From assembly GCA_036365145.1 (NCBI GenBank), contig JAEOAD010000031.1, forward strand, positions 11,380,001-11,444,000: DNA of 64,000 bases, read 5' to 3'. Positions 34,451 through 45,357 of this stretch are shown here, one piece after another; position 1 is the first letter of the stretch, and each line of letters opens with the position of its first letter. The notes under the pieces were generated by a model. That model had not been told where the DNA came from. It saw nothing but the letters and a program-made list of their open reading frames with translations, and searched no databases. This DNA comes from Orientallactaga sibirica (taxonomy: Eukaryota > Chordata > Mammalia > Rodentia > Dipodidae). The translations under genes and the position numbers were made by a program.

Positions 34451-34690
34451 GGAGATATGGCTTGGCGGTTAAGGCACCTGCCTATCAAGCCTAAGAACAC
34501 CTGGTCGAATTTCCAGGTCCCACATTTAGCCAGAGGAAAAAGTGATGCAAGCATGCAATGTCGCCCATGCACACAAGGGGGCGCAAGCATTTGGCGTTCA
34601 TTCACAGTGGCTAAGAAGTCTTGGAGCACCCATTCTCTCTCTGCCTCTTCCTCTCTCTCTGTCTCTCTCTCTCTGAAATTAAAAAAAAAG
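34451..34690 (+). mobile_element. DIP-like SINE, subtype B
   Basis: 'atatggcttggcggttaagg', 'aaaaagtgatgcaagcatgc', 'cacaagggggcgcaagc'. Single B box (no duplication). Flanks 'agaaagtaatgagga' / 'agaaggtaatgagaa' are a TSD. A 150-codon minus-strand frame (34731-34279) is an artefact of this SINE. Confidence 0.9.
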
Positions 34691-35094
34691 AAGGTAATGA
34701 GAAGATAATGATGAAAATGCATTATGTACATTTATGAAAATTATCAATAAAATGTTTTAAAAATCATAGAATGTTAGGCTCTCAAAGAAAAACCTTATGT
34801 CTACCTTATCACAATATCACTCTGTAAGTGGGAACAATGATTCATTCAAAGTCAAACAACTGCTGAATGTATTGCTAGGTCTAAAAGATATTATTCTCTG
34901 TTATATTGTAGAAAACTCAATTTTTACTAATACCGCCTCTAAATCCTCCTCAGTCGCATTATTATTATCTGGTCATAGTTTCATTTAATACTGCTTTCTG
35001 CTCATCATTCCTAACTTCTCAGTTTAACTCCCTGTAACCTGTGTATAGCACTCACTTAGAAATCTGTCCACAAAGATCTGATAATGGTAACTTT
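34691..35094. other. Unassigned sequence
   Basis: Nothing recognised. Confidence 0.4.
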
Positions 35095-36330
35095 TATTAA
35101 AATATACCTGAAAACAATTAATATCACATTATTTATTAAAAGATGATCTAGCTGAATATGGAATTTTACCATAAAAATTTTATGTGCATTTGAAAGAGTG
35201 ATCTTATTTCTACTTAGCATTAGATAATTATTTCATTGTTCTCTGATCATTATTGTCATAGATGAGAAGTCTGTTTTCATTCTACTATAGATCCTTTACA
35301 TAAAAGTATCTTTTCTCCTTGTTTTTTTTTCTAACATTTTATCTTTAGCTTGGGTCTCTGAACTCTATTATCTCTAAGTGCTGTTATGAATCTAGTTAGT
35401 TTTTTTTCTTTATCCTGTTTGGGACTCACTGTGCTTTTTCAAAATCAGTCTTCCTACTATTCTGTTGAATTCCAAGATACTATATTTGAAAGAAAGTATA
35501 TATTTTTTTATCCTCCCTACACTTGTTTTCTGATACTCAGTTAAGACACATGTTGACATTTTTCATTGTGTTTTTTATATCTGTCTAAAACTTTTGCACA
35601 TTCTGCTTACCATCTTTTCAGTTCCAGTTCCCTCATCATTTATTAATTCTCTATGTAATATCTCTGTTGAATTTAATTTCAAAAGCTATTGTATCTGTTA
35701 CTTTCTCATTGATGGATCAAAATACTCAACCATAATCAGTTTAAGGAAGGAAAATGTTTAGTTTTTCTTACAGTTTTGAGGGGAACTCTATCACGGTGGG
35801 GAAAGAGTGGCAGAAGCAGACAGACGGCATCATATAATCACATCATATCAGCAGACAAGAATTTGAGAGATAAAAATAGAAATAAAGTTGGGCCAGCTTA
35901 TAACACCTCAAGGTCTACCCCTCCCTGATGATACACTTTCTCCAGCAAGGTTCCACCTCCTAAAAGTTCCACAATATTCCTGATTTAAATACATGACTCT
36001 ACAAGGGACATCTTACATTCAAACCACTACCTTTTCATTTATAGCAACTCCATTTATTTTATTTCCAGATGGCCTGATCGTTTCCTTTAATACCCTGTCC
36101 TTCTATTATGATTTCTTTTCGTTATTTTATCTTCCAATAATCTTAAACATGCATATTTTATTGCTACTAGTAATATAATATTTTATACATTAGGATTACT
36201 GGAACACAAATTTTTCTTATACTTGCAATCTTTCTGTTGGCTTGCTTCTTTGTTTAGCTTTGAATTTTTCATTATGAGTTCTCTTTCCAAGGGGAGTATT
36301 AACTCTATGGGAAATGCATATAACCTGATT
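35095..36330 (-). mobile_element. Ancient L1M/HAL1-like fragment
   Basis: Words 'tagatgagaagtctgttttc', 'cttgggtctctgaactctat', 'gggactcactgtgctttttc', 'ccatcttttcagttccagtt' follow the complement of an old L1M/HAL1 region. It resumes after the LTR ('tccatttattttatttccag'). Confidence 0.5.
35715..36030 (-). mobile_element. MaLR-type solo LTR
   Basis: Complement order: 'ggaaggaaaatgtttagttt', 'gtggcagaagcagacagacg', 'acccctccctgatgatacac', 'aaggttccacctcc', ending 'acattcaaaccactacc'. Same family type as 14602-14963. Sits inside the L1M fragment. Confidence 0.6.
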
Positions 36331-36995
36331 CGAGGAAATTATTGCCAAAGAGTAGTTCCACATTTGTTTGTGCCAACCCTGAGAGTTTTCCCATTACATG
36401 ACCAGTTTTTATGTTGAACTCTCAATATTGGTATTCCAACACCATAGAGATTAAAATCTTTGGAAATGTAAAAAAATATTGCATTTAAGCCTTGTTCTAT
36501 AAAAGGATTAGTACTAGAAACGGAGGGTAGATGGGTCTTGGAAATGATATGTAGATCCACCATATGCCGAGGTGTTTGGGAGAGCTGAGCCCATTAGTTG
36601 CTGGCATGTTAAATTCTGAAGAATCTGGAAGGAAGACAATCCCACCCTTGCCAAAAATGAATCTTCATTCCAACACAGACAACAAGTAGCAGGTTGGATT
36701 CCAAAAGACAAAGGCCTGGAAAATCTACCTTTTTTGCCTAACACCCCCAAGTGTTCAAGCTGCCTTTTCCATCATTGAAAATGAGTGCATGAGATTCTTA
36801 AATATGTTACCATGTTAAAATTTAAAGTTATAACTTCTTGCTACAATACATGTTGGCTTCTTGTGGGTACACATGGCTTCCTAGCACTATGCTTTCCTGG
36901 GTGTCCTTTCAGATGCAGTTATCTTATGGCTGTCATAGTTAGGAACTGATTTACAAGTTTAGGCTTGACTTAACTGTTACTGTTATTAATGATGA
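36331..36995. other. Unassigned sequence
   Basis: Nothing recognised; frames on both strands are unsupported. Confidence 0.4.
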
Positions 36996-37175
36996 TATCA
37001 GTGACTGACATTTATTAATACCTCAGATGGATCAGATTTACATATATATACACTTTGCATCAATTATCTTATTGAATAATCTCAAACTCTAAGCATACTA
37101 TTTTACAAATATAAGTATGACTCAGAGAATTTATTTACATATATACCATGGAATTACTGAATTGGGATTTGCATT
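36996..37175 (-). mobile_element. MIR-like fragment
   Basis: 'tgacatttattaatacctc', 'caattatcttattgaataat' and 'ctcagagaatttatttac' resemble the complement of MIR, diverged. Confidence 0.45.
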
Positions 37176-37195
37176 TAAATGACCTGAATTACACA

Positions 37196-37313
37196 TTTTT
37201 TGGTTTTGTTTTGTTTTAAGAAAAGTTTTCATTATGATATCCATATTGGCCTCAAACTCCAGCTTTAGCCTGTCAAACGCTGGGATTATAGGTATGTACC
37301 ACTGGGCACAGCT
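37196..37313 (-). mobile_element. Old B1/B4-like SINE
   Basis: TTTTG-rich tail, 'ccatattggcctcaaactcc', 'acgctgggattataggtatg', 'taccactgggcacagc': B1 complement. Confidence 0.65.
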
Positions 37314-37599
37314 ACCATATCATGCTCTTAAACTGCATGCATACTGTTGCTACTAGTATTGTAGGTCCTCCTTTAGAAATAATGAAGGTAAACATTTTCA
37401 AAGCAATACCTGCAGTAATTTTAGTATGTTAAATATACAAGCATCAAAAATATTATTGTTCTATAACAATTTTACCATTAACACTTGTCTTTTTCTGTAC
37501 AAACTATCAAAATGCTTTCTAAACATCACTTATATGGCATATACATTTGATAATTTGACATACGAATGTAGTTATATATGTATCAATGTGTGTACACAT

Positions 37600-37603
<4 letters not shown>

Positions 37604-37646
<43 letters not shown>
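37604..37646. repeat. (CA)n microsatellite
   Basis: About 40 bp of CA dinucleotides with one interruption near the end. Confidence 0.95.
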
Positions 37647-37722
37647 TGGCTCCTAGAGAACAGCTCAGAAGTCCTTTGCTGGTTATTGTATATTGAGTAG
37701 TTCACATTAAAAAGATGGCTTC

Positions 37723-37919
37723 AGGGCCAGAGAGATGACTTAGCAGTTAAAGTGCTTGCCTGCAAAGCCAAAGGACCCAGTTTCTATTCCCTAGGACTCT
37801 TGTAAAGTCAGATGCACAAGATGGCACAATTGTCTGGGGTTCATTTGTAGTGGGTGAGTCCCTGGCATGCCAATTCTCTCTCTCTCTCTTTCTCTGTAAA
37901 ATAAAATAAATAAAGTATA
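37723..37919 (+). mobile_element. DIP-like SINE
   Basis: 'agagatgacttagcagttaa', 'cccagtttctattccctagg', 'cagatgcacaagatggcac', short CT run and AATAAAATAAATAAAG. TSD 'aaaaagatggcttc' perfect at 37709-37722 and 37920-37933. Confidence 0.93.
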
Positions 37920-37933
37920 AAAAAGATGGCTTC

Positions 37934-38404
37934 TATAATTCTTGTCAGTTTTGTAAAACTTTTACATAACTTAAAGGAGGTTGGTATCATGTTGGCAAGT
38001 CATTGTTTTTCCAAAGGCTTACTATGGAACAATGACTCAATAATAAAAAATTAACTGTTTTAACAATTATTTATTTATTTATTTTGATTTTTGAAGGTGG
38101 CTTATATTTAGAAGCACAACATTACCCATCCCTAATTTTACAATAAAAAGTCTAAGAAAAAGAATTATTGAAGTAAAGGAGAGATAGAGAAAGAGAGAAA
38201 GAGAGAAGCTCTGTAGTGACAGCCAATCTGACCCTTTCCACTTCCCAGCTATTAATATTTTGTAGCCTACTAGGCATAATAAATAGTATAATATCACATG
38301 ACATATTAAAATAGATCATATTTCATTATACTAATATTATATCCCCACAATATGGGAATGTATATGTACTATATTATAGCTTTAATGATTATATATTTTC
38401 AGAG
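37934..38404. other. Unassigned AT-rich sequence
   Basis: Nothing recognised. Confidence 0.4.
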
Positions 38405-39328
38405 TCTCTTTATTTATTTATATTATTCTAATTTTACATTCATGTTGGTGACTCCGGTAGCCTCCTCCTTGTCCTCCCTCCTCCGAAGGGACCCTCATAA
38501 TTGGGGAGTGTGGGTCATGCATTATGGGGGTAATCAACAGTTATGGGGGATAGGAAGAGTCTCTGTGCATAATGACCCAACTTGTGGCTCTAACACTCTT
38601 TCCGCCCCCTAATCCACAAATTTCCCTGAGCCACGTTGGGATCATTTTAGTTCTACTTCAGTGATGAGGACTTGGGAGCCTCTGTGTCTCTGGATATCTG
38701 GGTTAGTAGGAGTTGGATGTTCTCTGTGTTAATCTTCAGCCTTATTCTGGTGTCGGGTTCACCAAGAAAGCTGTATTCTTGCCCCTTTCACCCGTTACTC
38801 TATAGTTTTAGCTGTGGCCCTGGTGAGGTGCGATAGGCTGATCCTCCCTTCAGGTTCATCATCCATCTGAAAAAGAGAAGCAAATTCTCCAATGGAGATA
38901 GATAGATAGATAGATGGAATGGCCCTCTTCTAGCCGACATTTGGTGGGAGCTTGATATTGGAGAATGGGATCATTTTTTGTATATGGTTTTGACTTATTT
39001 CCCAGTTCCAGCAATGAGTTCCATTCCACTGAGTGGATCTATTAGCCAAATCAAGAGCAGTTGGTTACCCACCATGGCTGTGTGCCACTGTTGCACTTAT
39101 TTGAGCATCATGTCAAATTCTGCTGAGTAGCTTAGACTGAGAGGTGTTTGGGTAGATGTCAGTCATTTTTCCCCAGTCACTCATGTAGCATCCTCTGGCA
39201 CTAGACTAGCTGACTGTCTGGGGACTGACCCTCTTCCAGATTCTGACCAGGTTGCTCCATGTTTCGTCTCAACCACATATGATGTCTTCAGCAGTAGGGT
39301 CTTACCATTAACCTTTGGTGGGTCATCA
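38405..39328 (-). mobile_element. L1-associated 3'-end repeat
   Basis: Longest copy of the family also at 7083-7925 and 41240-41620. Contains a (GATA)n run at 38898-38915, 'tctccaatggagatag', 'cgacatttggtgggagc', 'cccagttccagcaatgag', 'cagcagtagggtcttacc'. It abuts, in opposite orientation, the plus-strand L1 that begins at about 39329. Confidence 0.55.
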
Positions 39329-40054
39329 AGAAAATGATCTCAAAATTCATATGGAAAGACAGAAGGCCTCGGATATCCAAGCAAAAGAAACTCCTCTGGA
39401 GGCTTCACCATCCCTGATCTAAAACTATACAACAAAGCCATTGTAATAAAAATGACACAGTACTGGCATAAAAAACAGGAATATAGACCAATGGAACAGA
39501 ATAGAAGACCCAGACTTTGGGTCAAGTAACTATAGCTATTTGATATTTGACACAGGCCCTACCAATGTTAACTGTAAAAAAGACAGCATCTTCAACAAAT
39601 AGTACTGGAAAAACTGGACAACCATATGTAGGAAAATGAAACTGAAGCCACACATCTCACCATGCACAAAAATCAAGTCCAAATGGATCAAAGACCTCCA
39701 TATAAAACTGGAAATTTTGCTACTACTGGAAGAAAACATAGGAGGAAACTTCCATGACATAGGAGTGGGAAAAGACTTCCTGAACAAAACCCCAGCAGCT
39801 CAAGAAATTAAAAAATCACTCAATCATTAGGATTTCATGAAGCTGAAAAGCCTTTTCACTGACAAATATACTATAACCAAAGCCAGCAGATTACCCACAG
39901 AATGGGAGAACATTTTTGGCAGCTATACAATGGACAGAGGCCTAATTTCTAGAATTTACAAAGAACTCCAAGCCTAAACAATAAATCATCAAACAACCCA
40001 CTCACAAAATGGGGCAGAGAACTGCATAGGGAGTTCTCAGAGGAAGAAATACAA

Positions 40055-40447
40055 ATGGAACACACACACTTAAGAAAATGTTCAACATCCCTAATCATCA
40101 GGAAAATGCAAATTAAAACAACTATGAGATTCCACTTTACCCCAGTAAGGATGGCTAACATTAAAAAAAAAAAAAAACAACAAAAAAAATGTTGGCAAGG
40201 CTGTGGAGAAATAGGAATACTCTTTCACTGTTGGTGGGAATGTAAAATGGTACAACCATTATGGAAAGGTATATGGAGACTCCTGAAAAGGATGACTATA
40301 GACCTGCCAACAGATCCAGTTATCCCCTTACTGGGCATTTACCATAAAGGCTCCAAGCCTCAGATCAAAGAGATTTGCTCAACCATGTTTATAGCTGCTC
40401 AATTCACAATACTAAGAGCTGGAATCAACCCAGATGTCCATCATTAG
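40055..40447 (+). pseudogene. L1 ORF2 C-terminal remnant
   Basis: 130 codons open. Matches the cysteine-rich C-terminal region of ORF2p: LRKCSTSLIIRKMQIKTTMR, FTPVRMA, CWQGCGEIGILFHCWWECKM, PLWKGIWRLLKRM, ICSTMFIAAQFTI. Upstream stops (for example near 39975) separate it from the rest of ORF2. No function expected. Confidence 0.9.
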
Positions 40448-40652
40448 ATGAATGAATAACAAAGATTTGGTATATCTACACTATGGAATTCTATGCAGCA
40501 GTAAGGAAAATGAAACAATGAAATTTGAAAAAAAATGGTCGAATGTGGAACAGATCATTCTCAGTGAGCTCACCCAATCACAAAAAGATAATTGTCGCAT
40601 GGTCTCTTTCATCTGTGGCTCCTAACCTGAATCTACCGGAGATGCTGCCATA

Positions 40653-40742
40653 TCTCCCATCCAAGTACTAACCAGGACTGACCCTGCTTAGCTTCCGAGA
40701 TCAGACGAGATTGGTTGTGTTCAGGGTGGTATGGCCATAGAC
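40653..40742 (-). pseudogene. 5S rRNA pseudogene, 3' truncated, no poly(A)
   Basis: On the minus strand it matches 5S rRNA from its first base (gtctatggccataccacc) through 'ggaagctaagcaggg' and 'agtacttggatgggaga', about 90 of 121 nt, with around seven differences, mostly at former CpG sites. The last third is absent and there is no A tail. 'agatgctgccatatct' (40640-40655) and 'agatgctgtcatatct' (40744-40759) flank it as a 16-bp TSD with one mismatch. Host is an L1 3'UTR. Confidence 0.93.
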
Positions 40743-40794
40743 AAGATGCTGTCATATCTAATAAGTACCCTGAAGACCAGACACTAGGGAGGTA

Positions 40795-40860
40795 GTGATG
40801 GGGGGGAGGGTAAGGGTGGGAGTGAGCAAAAGGGTGGGAGGGAGGGTAAGGGTGGGTGGA
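40795..40860 (+). other. G-rich tract of L1 3'UTR, G-quadruplex motif
   Basis: Two runs that fit the four-G-tract rule (about 40800-40820 and 40832-40857). L1 3'UTRs of mammals are known to carry such polypurine, quadruplex-prone tracts. Confidence 0.75.
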
Positions 40861-41009
40861 GACACAAATAGGGGCCCAAATAGAAACGGTACCATAAAAT
40901 CCTATATTCTGAACAGCAGGCTAAAACATTGACCATTTAGCAGGCCCGCAGAGGGAACACCTGAACCACAGGGACCTGGAGAGAACATCAAGAAGACCAC
41001 CTTAATCTT

Positions 41010-41011
41010 TT

Positions 41012-41050
<39 letters not shown>
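41010..41050. repeat. (TC)n microsatellite
   Basis: About 38 bp of CT dinucleotides in the L1 3'UTR. Confidence 0.9.
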
Positions 41051-41239
41051 TCTCTATATTCTCTTTCTCTTTTATATTACCTATCTTTTTCTTCCTTCAC
41101 CTTCCTTGGCGCTGGCTTGTAACTCCCCATACCAGCATGGGGTTAACTTTCACAATGAGTTATTGATCAGAGAAACCTACAAGTTTCCCCAAAAAAGACA
41201 GATATCTGTCAGAGTTCTTGATATTTTCAGAGTCTCTTA

Positions 41240-41620
41240 AAAGTGGAATAAGTATTTTTAAATTTTTTTAATTAGTTATGTATATAGTATAGATATAGCC
41301 ATGATGGTACCATCATTAGCCTTATCCCTGTCCTCCCCTCATGGGTAATGTCAGTCTTGCCTTATGGGGGTAGCCATCACTTATGCAGGAGAGGCAATGA
41401 CTCTGTGTATAATGACCCAACTCATGGCTCTAACAATCTTTCCTCCTCCTCTTCTGCGAATTTTCCTGAGCCAAGTTGGGTTCATTTTAGTTCTATGTCA
41501 GTGACCAGGTTTTGTGAGTCTCTGTGTCTCTAGATATCTAATTTGGCAGGGGTTGAGTGTTCTTTCTGTCTATCTCCTTTGCCTTTGTGCTGGTACCAGG
41601 TTCATCAATAAAGCAGCTCA
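41240..41620 (-). mobile_element. L1-associated 3'-end repeat inserted in L1 3'UTR
   Basis: Shares with 38405-39328 the words 'tttcagagtctctt', 'ataatgacccaact', 'ttttagttctatgtcagtga', 'gagtctctgtgtctctagat'. Splits the L1 3'UTR shortly before its end; no clean TSD found. Confidence 0.55.
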
Positions 41621-41710
41621 CGATAAAGCAGGGGAAGGATGGTACCAACACATGATGTGTCCATGCGAAGTTTCTACTCAATAATACATAAGAAACACTG
41701 GATTATTAAA

Positions 41711-42289
41711 AAAATAGGAAGTATAGAGGAGGAAAACTTTACTTATAGTACTATGAGGCAAGATCATCACCATTAGCAAAACTGTGTATTTGCACCTTGT
41801 CTTTTATTTACATATTTTTGTGTTTTTAGTTTTGATAGTTGCAATCATAGCATTGAATAAAATCTGTTTAGGGTTGTGTTTTGCCTACTATTATAGCAAG
41901 TGTTTTTTCAAATCCAACTTATGTGGATACACACAGACACACATAGATCTCTATTTCGCTCCATGTTTAGTACAGAAATGGTATCTACCTGAGTATTTTG
42001 CATGAGATGATTAAACATTGGACCTCTATGGAGTTGGTGTTTTCTGGCAGCCAGTGCTGGAAATTGCCCTTTTGTTCTATTCACAGTATCTCCTCAAGTC
42101 TTATGATACCACCTGCCAAGATTTCTTTAGGGTGTTACTCATCCATGTCCTGGTTAATTATAGCAAATAGTAGTGATGTATGATGTTGCCTTTATACACT
42201 CAAAGGCCAGCCACCAGCTCTTCATTGCTGGCTAACATTCTGTACACCATTTCTAGACGGTATTTGCATTGATATCCAGGATATACTTT
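41711..42289. other. Unassigned sequence
   Basis: Nothing recognised. Confidence 0.4.
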
Positions 42290-42521
42290 TAAAAATATTT
42301 TATGTTATTTATTTATTGTAGAGAGGGATGGAGAGAGAGAGAGAGACAGACAGAAAAGCAGATGGAAAGAATGGGCATGTCAGGGCCTCCAGCCACTTCA
42401 AACAAACTCCACACACATGCTTCACCTTGTGCATCTGGCTTACATGGGCTCTGGGGTATCAAACCTGGGTCCTTAGGCTTCACAGGGAAGTACATTAAAT
42501 GCAAAGCCATCTCTCCAGCCC
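42290..42521 (-). mobile_element. DIP-like SINE
   Basis: Complement: TTTATTTATTG tail, GA block, 'gcctccagccacttcaaac', 'cttgtgcatctggcttacat', 'gccatctctccagccc'. Confidence 0.9.
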
Positions 42522-42819
42522 AAAGAAGTACTTGTATCCTCTGTGCTATGTTTCTTAGCATTCTCATATAGTCATATTTCATCAGCAATTAGAGGTTAGC
42601 ATTCCTTATCAGAACCCAATTAAATGTCAGAGAGATGATTTACTATAGAATAAATCAAACAGTTTTGGAAATAACTCATTAGGGAAGTGGCAGTCATTGA
42701 TCAAGCTCTCATCTGCTTGGATTAATTTAATATCAATTGAACCTAAGTGGAGTATATATTAACAATGTACTAAAATACTCTGTGAGAGAGATAGATAAAG
42801 AGATTTAGAAAAAATACTT
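42522..42819. other. Unassigned sequence
   Basis: Nothing recognised. Confidence 0.4.
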
Positions 42820-43205
42820 TTAAAATTTTATGTCTTTTGATTAATATCTTCCAATTTCTTCCTCCACTAAATCCCTTGCAACCACCATCCCAACATTTTA
42901 TTTAATGGATTTGATGATTCTTGATGCCCCAATCATGAAATCATTCAGTATTTGTCTTCCTGTGACTGGCTTATGTTACTTAGCACAATATTCTCAAGAT
43001 TCATCCTTGTTACTGCATACTGCATAATTTCCTGCTTTCATTGCTGAATAGCATCCCATTTTATGCAAATACCATGTTATCTTTATTCCTTCTTCTGTTA
43101 GTGGCCATTTGGATTCTTTTTGTTTGTTTGCTTTGGTTTTGGCTATTATGTAATTCTTCTTCACTACGGTAAACATGGGTGCACTTACATCTCTTTGAGA
43201 TCTTG

Positions 43206-43250
<45 letters not shown>

Positions 43251-43420
43251 AAAGTGAGATTGGAAAGTCACATAGTAGTTTTCATTTTTGAGAAAATCTC
43301 ATATTATGTTCCATTTTGTCTATATCATTTTGCATTATTACCACCAAGGTGCAAGTGTTCCAACTTTTTCATATCATTACCAACACTTATCTTTTCATTT
43401 GTTTCTAAATTTATTTTCGA
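42820..43420 (-). mobile_element. L1M 3' end, copy 1
   Basis: Complement of an old L1: 3'UTR words (ttttatgtcttttgattaat, caatcatgaaatcattcag) then ORF2 end words (ttacttagcacaatattctc, gctgaatagcatcccatttt, ggtaaacatgggtgcactta). (CA)n at 43210-43247 interrupts it. Confidence 0.7.
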
Positions 43421-43424
43421 ATTA

Positions 43425-44085
43425 ACAAAAATAACATAAACTTATGATATACAACATTGAATGATTGAATACACTGTGAAATGGGAAAACTGAACTAATT
43501 AAAATATGCACTACCATACAAATTTAACTTTTTTGTAGTGAGTACATGCAAATTCTTCTCTTTTAAAAATATTCTATTTATTTATTTGAGAGAGAGAAAG
43601 GCAGATAGAGAGATAATGGGCATGCCTGCGCCTTTAGCCATTACAAACAAATTCTAGACATATGTTCTACCTTGTGCATTTGGATTACATGGGTACTGGG
43701 GAATTGAGCCTGGGTCCTTAGGCTTCACAGACAATTTTCTTAAGTACTAAGCCATCTCTCCAGTCTGCAAATTCTACTCTTAATCAACCTTAAGTATACA
43801 GCATGTTGGTATTAGCTGCTGTAACCAGGATTCAAAATAGAACTGTAGAATTTATTTCTCTTACATTAATGAAATTTTATGTCTTTTGACTAATATCTCC
43901 ATAGACTCCTGCCACAACCTGTTAACTACTGCCTGATCTTTGCTTCCATAAGTTCGACTACTTTAGATTCTTCATGTTCTCTGGTCTACATCTTGCACTT
44001 GTCTTCTTGTGCCTGTCTAATTTTACTTAGCCCAGTGTGCTTCAGGTTCACCATAGATCACAAATAGCAAGATTCTTTTTTTTTT
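43425..44085 (-). mobile_element. L1M 3'UTR, copy 2
   Basis: Repeats the same 3'UTR order in the same orientation ('tgatatacaacattgaatga', 'tgaaatgggaaaactgaac', 'ttttatgtcttttgactaat', 'ctaattttacttagcccag'). Interrupted by a DIP SINE at 43562-43766. Confidence 0.65.
43562..43766 (-). mobile_element. DIP-like SINE
   Basis: Complement with TTTATTTATTTGAGAGAGAG, 'accttgtgcatttggattac', 'aagccatctctccagtc'. TSD 'gcaaattcttctctt' / 'gcaaattctactctt'. Confidence 0.9.
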
Positions 44086-44147
44086 TTTTTGGTAATAACT
44101 ATCTTCATAGTAGATCATACATTTAGTATCTGCCATAATAATAATAA

Positions 44148-45352
44148 AAAAAGAGACTTCCTGGTAAGACAGCAGCATAGTAGCCATACCAAAGCAGCCT
44201 GGGGGAAAATAAGCAGAAAAACAGCAAAATACTCTTCTACCAAAAAGGTGTATAAGGAATTGTCAACCTTAGCAGAGAAAACAGGAGAGACCCACAGCTT
44301 CTAGAAACCACGGAAGTATGCAGGATTGATTCCTGTAGTGGCACTAGGCCATGGGGCTCTGCCTGAGCTGCAGAAGCCAGGTAAGGGGATTTTCCACTCA
44401 TACTAGACTATCCTCTTTGCAAAGTCAAGAAACCTGAAGGAAAAGACAGCAAGGACCAGCTGAGCAGCTCATGGGGAAGAGGATCATGGGGAACAACTAT
44501 GCACCTCCAATAAAATTTCAAGCACTCTCCACAAACTTCTCTCCCCCAACAGCCAGCACAAGCAATAACTGGACACCTGGTGAAAGGAGATTAATTACAC
44601 ATCACCCTGCACAGGTGATCAGAGCAGCAGATGCACTGACCCAGCCAGTCTAGCTGAGCTCACAGTATAGTAAAGAGGGACCCAAGCAGGCACATAGCAT
44701 AGCTGAGACCAAAGCCATCCCAAAAGGTAACAGGACACACTTCCACTGGGTCAGTACTTGCCACAAAGCTTTGTGTTTAGGCCTGCATTGGAAGTGCTAA
44801 TCACACCTTCTATATCAGGGCAAGTTAAGTGTTAGATTTGTTTGATGATCAGCTTTGCCATTCTTAAATAAGCTGCATTTTGGGGCTTCCTTTTGTTGCT
44901 TCCTGATATATAGTCCTTTGTCTTCTTCTATCATTCTTGTGGGAAGGGTGTCACTCAGTTCCAGACTGACCTGGAACACTTCACAGACCAGAAATCCCAG
45001 CCTCCCAGTTGACAGGATTAAAGGTGTGGGGCAACCTTAGAGACTTTGACTTTGTTAAATTATTATTAAATTATTTGTTATTATTAAATTATTTGTTAAA
45101 TTATTGTTTTAATACCCATTCTTACATAAATACTCCATGCTGGTTTTGATTGGATCTGTATAATGCTCAGTTGAATTTTTTAAAAAAATTGCCTGTATTT
45201 TACTCCACACAGCCTAATAGAATACTTGCATAGCAGGCAAACTGAACACATAGGGTTACTTCTGCTGTTACTTTGGTAGTCATATAAGAATCACATCTGG
45301 CACCTTAAGCTCCTACCCTGGAGATACAGAGCATCAGTTTTTCATGTATAAC
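44148..45352 (+). mobile_element. L1 5'UTR
   Basis: Starts near 'acttcctggtaagacagcag' and contains 'accaaagcagcctgggggaa', 'ggagagacccacagcttcta', 'ggctctgcctgagctgcaga', the layout of a rodent L1 5' end. It carries a B1-like complement at 44953-45035 and an AT-rich repeat at 45055-45105. It continues beyond the MaLR provirus as ORF1. Confidence 0.6.
44953..45035 (-). mobile_element. B1 fragment
   Basis: 'cagttccagactgacctgg', 'aatcccagcctcccagttga', 'caggattaaaggtgtggggc': diverged complement of B1, partly deleted. Confidence 0.55.
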
Positions 45353-45357
45353 AATAC

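Larger units (their letters stand above)
39329..41700 (+). mobile_element. L1 3' half: ORF2 C-terminal part and 3'UTR
   Basis: 5'-truncated L1. ORF2 starts at the post-RT segment ('aaaattcatatggaaagac'), runs with stops to about 40620, then the 3'UTR with a 5S rRNA insertion, a G-rich tract (40790-40860), a (TC)n run, an inserted repeat (about 41240-41620), and the terminal part ending 'aataatacataagaaac' near 41690. ORF2 keeps HCWW and PVIPLLGIYH words. Confidence 0.85.

Noticed and set aside
34279..34731. 150-codon minus-strand open frame
   Set aside because: The first half is the complement of a DIP-like SINE; no start context or domain.
40653..40742. Functional 5S rRNA gene
   Set aside because: Lacks the last third, including part of the internal promoter, has several changes, and sits in an L1 3'UTR.
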